Origin: Adiantum capillus-veneris
Lineage: Eukaryota; Streptophyta; Polypodiopsida; Polypodiales; Pteridaceae
DNA length: 58,000 nt
NCBI GenBank assembly: GCA_014529385.2
Contig: CM043954.1
Span: 99,164,747 to 99,222,746 of the forward strand
Direction of reading: 5' to 3'
Shown: positions 53,761 to 58,000 of the stretch, piece after piece
Layout of the letters: every line of letters begins with the position of its first letter
Numbering within the stretch: the first letter of the stretch is position 1
Translations under genes and position numbers: made by a program
The notes under the pieces: generated by a model
The model's input: the letters and a program-made list of their open reading frames with translations, nothing else
What the model was told of the DNA's origin: nothing
The model's database searches: none

Positions 53761-55855
53761 TAAGAAGATGGGATAGTGCATTTTTGCCATACTTATTGAC
53801 CAAATATCCTTACAGCTTAATGTGATTTCTAAAGTGCATCATATATGGCATACATTTTGATTAAAGCATTGTCAAGGACAACTTTTGCTTTGACAAATGC
53901 ACTACATTTGGCAAATAAACTAGCCAAGGCATTGTCAAGCATCCAATTGGGCTCAGATATTGACTAAGGCATTGCCAAGAACAACATCTGGCATACATTC
54001 AAGCCTCTTAGCACTCAACCCCTTGTCCAAGCCGAAGTGCATCAACATATCTTGGTCAAATGAAACCCAATTCAAATGCTGCAAAGCACATCATATAAAT
54101 TTCATCAAAAGCTATCATCCAAAACCTTGTCAAACCAAAATCGATGACCTATCATGCATCTTGAAGCGACTTGAAATAGCATAATGGAACTCTAGAAATT
54201 CTTGTATTTCCCACATCTTCCTCATTCGGACTTTGATTGACGAGCCGTAAGGACAAGCATGGAGAGCACTACAACTTTGGCCTATAAAACCTCATTTTAA
54301 TATCATCTCCACATCTTGGCCTATACAATTCAAACCTCATTTAATAGCCCCAAAAGTGACAGTTCCAATCAACTTTATGTCTTAACATAACTTGGTATAA
54401 ATCCTAGTGTAGATGCATGTGCAGTGAGGGTAGAGTGATAGAATATGAATAGATAGAGTACTCACTACTAAATGAGTGAGATCCCTTGTTGTTTTATGTA
54501 GAAAAACGATAGTGGTATGTGAAGTCAATAGGCAGCCAAACAGTGAACATCCAACCTCAAGGAAAGGCACATGCTACCTTTACCCCAACATACTTTTGCT
54601 TAAAGGAGAATGTGCCAATAAGTGGGTCTTATTAGCTAGGCTACTAGTATTATAAGAAATATGTGAGAGACTCTCTCATTCTCTATCCATTATCTCGCTC
54701 ACTTTTTCTACATGCTTTGGGAAGTTACTTAATAATTATGTGACTATCATGTGAGTGCAGTAGAAGGGGTTATTAATTTTCATTTTTTCTCACATTTTCA
54801 CATACAGAAGGATACCATAAAATGGAAATGAAAAAAAATAAGATTGAATAGAAAAAGAGTGTATGTTATTTTTCAAAAATTCACAAATAAGGACTTTAAA
54901 AAATAGTCATTGAACGCACATGATATACATAATTTATATGTAGTGACCCCCCTAAGATGTCTACATGCAACCATATCGGCTCTAGTGATAGGCGAGTGTG
55001 TGAATCCATGCTAGAGCATGCATGAAAGTCCCACATACATATATATATGGTCTACATAGCTCCACAATGCATCATGATATTGTCAATTAGTGTGCATTTG
55101 ACAATCCCTATTGAAAATGCTCCCACTATAGCTGCTAGGTTGGGCCTCGACACTAGTAGGTTGTATGTATGAGATGCACGAACACGGACAAAATCCTTGC
55201 AACCCTAGTTGTACTAGCCTCCTTAGTGCTATCATCATACACTACATCATCAGTACTACTCATCACATATGGATGTCTAATCATCAACAACAATGGGATG
55301 TCTATGTCCCTCTCAACCATAGAGGTGGAACTATGTTTTTTGGCATCATTTATCAACCTCTAGCATGAGTATACCAAAGAACTCCATGTCTATCATTTGT
55401 GTTTGTGTCTCTAGGGGGCAAACACACTCTACCTCTAGCTACACAAGTTTTGATAACAATTGTTGTGTCTCATTGGAGCAATCCTACCCCACCACTGCCT
55501 CTACAAAGTCCACCAACATGTTGTACATAGCTAAATGCTCTATATCATGAGCATACTCAATCTTACTTGCGAATGATAAATATCTCGTCTCTCACATATC
55601 ACATGTCAATGATACAATCAAAACCAAACCATCTTGAATCTCACATAAGTCCTTCATAAGTGCAATGGAGTGGAGAAGCCATATCTAGCTTCTCTCGCAA
55701 TCACAAGAAATCCACAATGCATCTAGAAAGATTGCTCTCAAAGCAGTACGTGGGAGCCACAAACTTCTAGCTATTTCACCAAGATCAACCTTTGTGAAAT
55801 CTCAGGAACATAATGTACGTATCATAGCATGAAAGATGCACCAGTAAAAGTAATG
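53761..55855. other. Degenerate sequence, no gene supported
   Basis: AT-rich. Imperfect repeats around GGCATTGTCAAG/GGCATTGCCAAG occur at 53866-53982. Minus-strand frames at 55153-55356 look coding-like but match nothing I recognise. Confidence 0.45.
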
Positions 55856-55876
55856 AAAGATGCACCAGTAAAAGTA
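55829..55876. repeat. 24-bp tandem repeat, two copies
   Basis: ATGAAAGATGCACCAGTAAA unit repeated with period 24. Confidence 0.9.
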
Positions 55877-56200
55877 ATGACAAGTATACATCTCCTACTC
55901 CTGCAATGTCAAACCTTGCACCATCGATGAAGTGCACACGGCCAAGCCTCCCAGTGGAGAAGGTCATGAAATGGTGTGATGTGGACAACTATAGTCCCAT
56001 ATAGAAACCAACAAGAATAAATGTCACATGTGCCAAGAATTTAAGAAAGAGGAACACTAGAGGTAAATGTGAAACCATTGTTACTTGCATATGGAGCCAC
56101 ACCTTTGGTCTATGTCAAAACCTCACATGTATCACGCATACATCTTTATTGCTGCCTCACACATTTGGAAAAATGGCACCTAATGTGCCATGTGTGACCA
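55860..56200 (-). pseudogene. Ty1/copia gag knuckle and protease remnant
   Basis: Minus strand: CWHCGHTWHIRC (about 56200-56160), a gag zinc knuckle with shortened last spacing. About 170 bp further on HHFMTF and VHFIDGARFDIAGVGDV (about 55980-55890) resemble the copia protease region after its lost DSGAS motif. The order knuckle then protease is that of copia gag-pol. Heavily decayed; the gag upstream (to about 57500) and the rest of pol are not recognisable. Confidence 0.45.
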
Positions 56201-57597
56201 CAATGCCAACAAAGCAAGTATCAACATGAAGAAGACCTTTGTCTCTCATGAGTTGTCTCTGCAAGCATCACACATATCTGCTAAATGGATGTTAAGAAAC
56301 CAAATTCTGCATATGCATCAAAAGGTGTATGGCAAGAAATATTACGATGAATCTGGAAAAATCTACCTCGGAAACTGAGAAAAATCTCAAGTAAAATCTC
56401 AACCATAAACCTCATCAAAGATGCAAAAGTGGGAGATGACCTCAACCACCACAAAATCGTAACTATGATCATCACATATGCAACATGTACCTCAGTATAA
56501 CTCTACCAAAGAAACATATAGAACTTGTAACTTGTGACTACCTATAATGTGTAAGCAGTAGACTCACGATCAGAATATCCATCAATTGAAAATAGTGCAT
56601 AACCTGTAATCGTACCCACAACAAGCATACAACATAACTCACAACTACGAGAGTGGATATAAGAACACTAAATCCATGTCTAAAAGTAACAAAAATCATG
56701 TCTAAGTGAGAGTTAAACTCAATCACTACCAATGTGCGAGTAAATCTCAAGCACTAAAGCATCAAAGAGTAAGTTTCACATACATAGAAAGCATGGAGAG
56801 AATCTCAAGAAAAAAAAAGCAGAGTTCTCCATATAAATTGAGAAATATCTCAAAAAATCTCACCAAAACTAGCATAGAGAAAACCTGTGAAGCCAGCTAG
56901 GCTATGTGCATAAACAAGGATCAAATCTCTCATCCACAATATGTCATACATCAAGTAGAATTGACTTAATGATCTCCAAACACAATGGAGATAACAAAGA
57001 CAAACTGTTGGGTTGAGCAAAGTGTACAAATCTATCAGTAGTTAGAGACAAAACTACCTCAAATCATAAATCTTCATGAGTCATATATCAACCTCCAAGA
57101 GCAACACAACAAAGCTCTCTCTTGCATCAATAGCTCTCTTGCATGAGTAGCTCTCTAGAAAATTCCACTTGTCCACAAGCTATACACCTATGAATCTTCA
57201 ACCTATGAGCTACAACTAGCTCACCTACATTTGAAAATAGTATGCATAACTAAGAAGCATTAAACCAAGTGCTACAACATCTCTAAAATCCCACACAGCT
57301 TCAATGAACACAAAACCCCATTCGGATGTGTAATAGTCCAAAATCCACATGCCAAATCAACACTTTCTCATATAGATTCAATGTGAATCATCTCTCAAAT
57401 AGCACCACAATGTGACATACATATCCACAAAGATACCAACTACATAATGCTCTACAATGTGTAGGACTCCAACTAGCAAAGCCTCGGAAAAGCCTATATA
57501 TGTAAAAATTACTGCAAGTTGCTACAAAAAAATTTGGCATTCAAAATTTTGATATCACCAACGTGTTTGGAATATCATGAAAGCTTGGGGTAGACCT
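56201..57597. other. AT-rich region, possibly decayed copia gag
   Basis: No ORF with recognisable content on either strand. Confidence 0.4.
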
Positions 57598-57789
57598 TGT
57601 TGGGGTATAAAGCCCAATGTGGTCGCCCAGGTAAGTGGGTGGGCCGCCAGGTATGTACACATATTCTTTTGTAAAAACCTAATAAGAACTCACTATGCTC
57701 TACACATTACAGTAGAGCAAGTTCACCATATCATCGTGCTCTTCTTCTCGCACTCTCTCTCGCATCGCACTTCTGCTCATACTCCATCA
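57598..57789 (+). repeat. 5' LTR of a retroelement leaving the window
   Basis: Begins TGTTGGGGTATAAAG and ends CTCCATCA, 192 bp, followed two bases later by a tRNA-Met primer site. The short LTR suggests a copia element or a TRIM. The partner LTR must lie beyond 58000. Confidence 0.7.
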
Positions 57790-57791
57790 AC

Positions 57792-57803
57792 TGGTATCAG
57801 AGC
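57792..57803 (+). other. Primer binding site, initiator tRNA-Met
   Basis: TGGTATCAGAGC, a perfect core match, just after the LTR end. Sequence to 58000 is the element's leader; no gag start is seen yet. Confidence 0.88.
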
Positions 57804-58000
57804 TCAGATCGAGGCTCGGGGCAGCATTTTGCACGTAGCCAGAGTCACGTGCTCAGATTGGAGTGAGATTCGACAGGCGAAGACACGGCCCCAATTCCTG
57901 TGGGATAGCCCGAAGGGCATGGTGTACTCATAATTTCATTCTGAGGTCATCTCGGCCACCGTTCGGCTTCGACAAAGATCTGCGCAGGCCATTTTCGACT

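Overview
The window reads as nuclear DNA of a land plant. Its one recognisable host gene is a complete, intron-containing plant CHX-type cation/H+ exchanger (35144-38436, plus strand). Nearly everything else is transposable elements plus very long CT/GA and CA/GT microsatellites. The species cannot be named from sequence alone. The density of (CT)n(CA)n runs and the divergent Ty3/gypsy elements would suit a large repeat-rich genome such as a fern or gymnosperm, but that is a guess.

Left third (1-25120). Element A is a degraded Ty3/gypsy element on the plus strand (gag from 839, pol to about 10167). It carries an unexpected second retropepsin-like domain after the integrase and a tail with repeated W(V/I)PK motifs. 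A small acidic ORF and a second purine tract follow, then a candidate 3' LTR (12116-12669) that abuts the middle of a Ty1/copia gene (element B). Element B is split by a young Ty3/gypsy chromovirus-like element C (14191-23320, coding on the minus strand). C has 1625-bp LTRs, a 5-bp target duplication GAAAG, and an almost intact 1507-codon gag-pol whose C-terminal chromodomain is cut off by an in-frame UGA. A 523-bp piece of the copia host is duplicated inside C, directly next to its upstream LTR, where a primer binding site should be.

Middle (25121-39370). Two adjacent short units with inverted-repeat ends and tRNA-like B boxes are delimited by poly-G tracts. The first unit is interrupted by element D, a decayed minus-strand Ty3/gypsy element (25542-33189) with LTRs, PBS and PPT. 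One LTR of D contains a 358-bp MITE. The CHX gene follows, with CT microsatellites upstream and a (CT)n(GT)n(CA)n run just after its stop codon.

Right third (39370-58000). A decayed LINE (39372-39801 and 47965-49363) is split by a complete 8160-bp CACTA element E (39802-47961) with CACTACAAGAGG termini and 3-bp GAT target duplications. E carries a six-exon tnp2-type transposase gene with two in-frame stops, a second intact three-exon gene, many GCGTCGC subterminal repeats, and a captured, broken fragment of a heavy-metal-associated isoprenylated protein gene with its CaaX end. Beyond lie long microsatellites, a decayed plus-strand copia integrase (52611-53760), a minus-strand copia gag/protease remnant (about 55860-56200) and the 5' LTR plus PBS of another retroelement leaving the window (57598 on).

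The window therefore records nested insertions: C (and probably A) in copia B, D in a poly-G-delimited unit, a MITE in D, and E in a LINE. The host transporter gene sits between the two halves.
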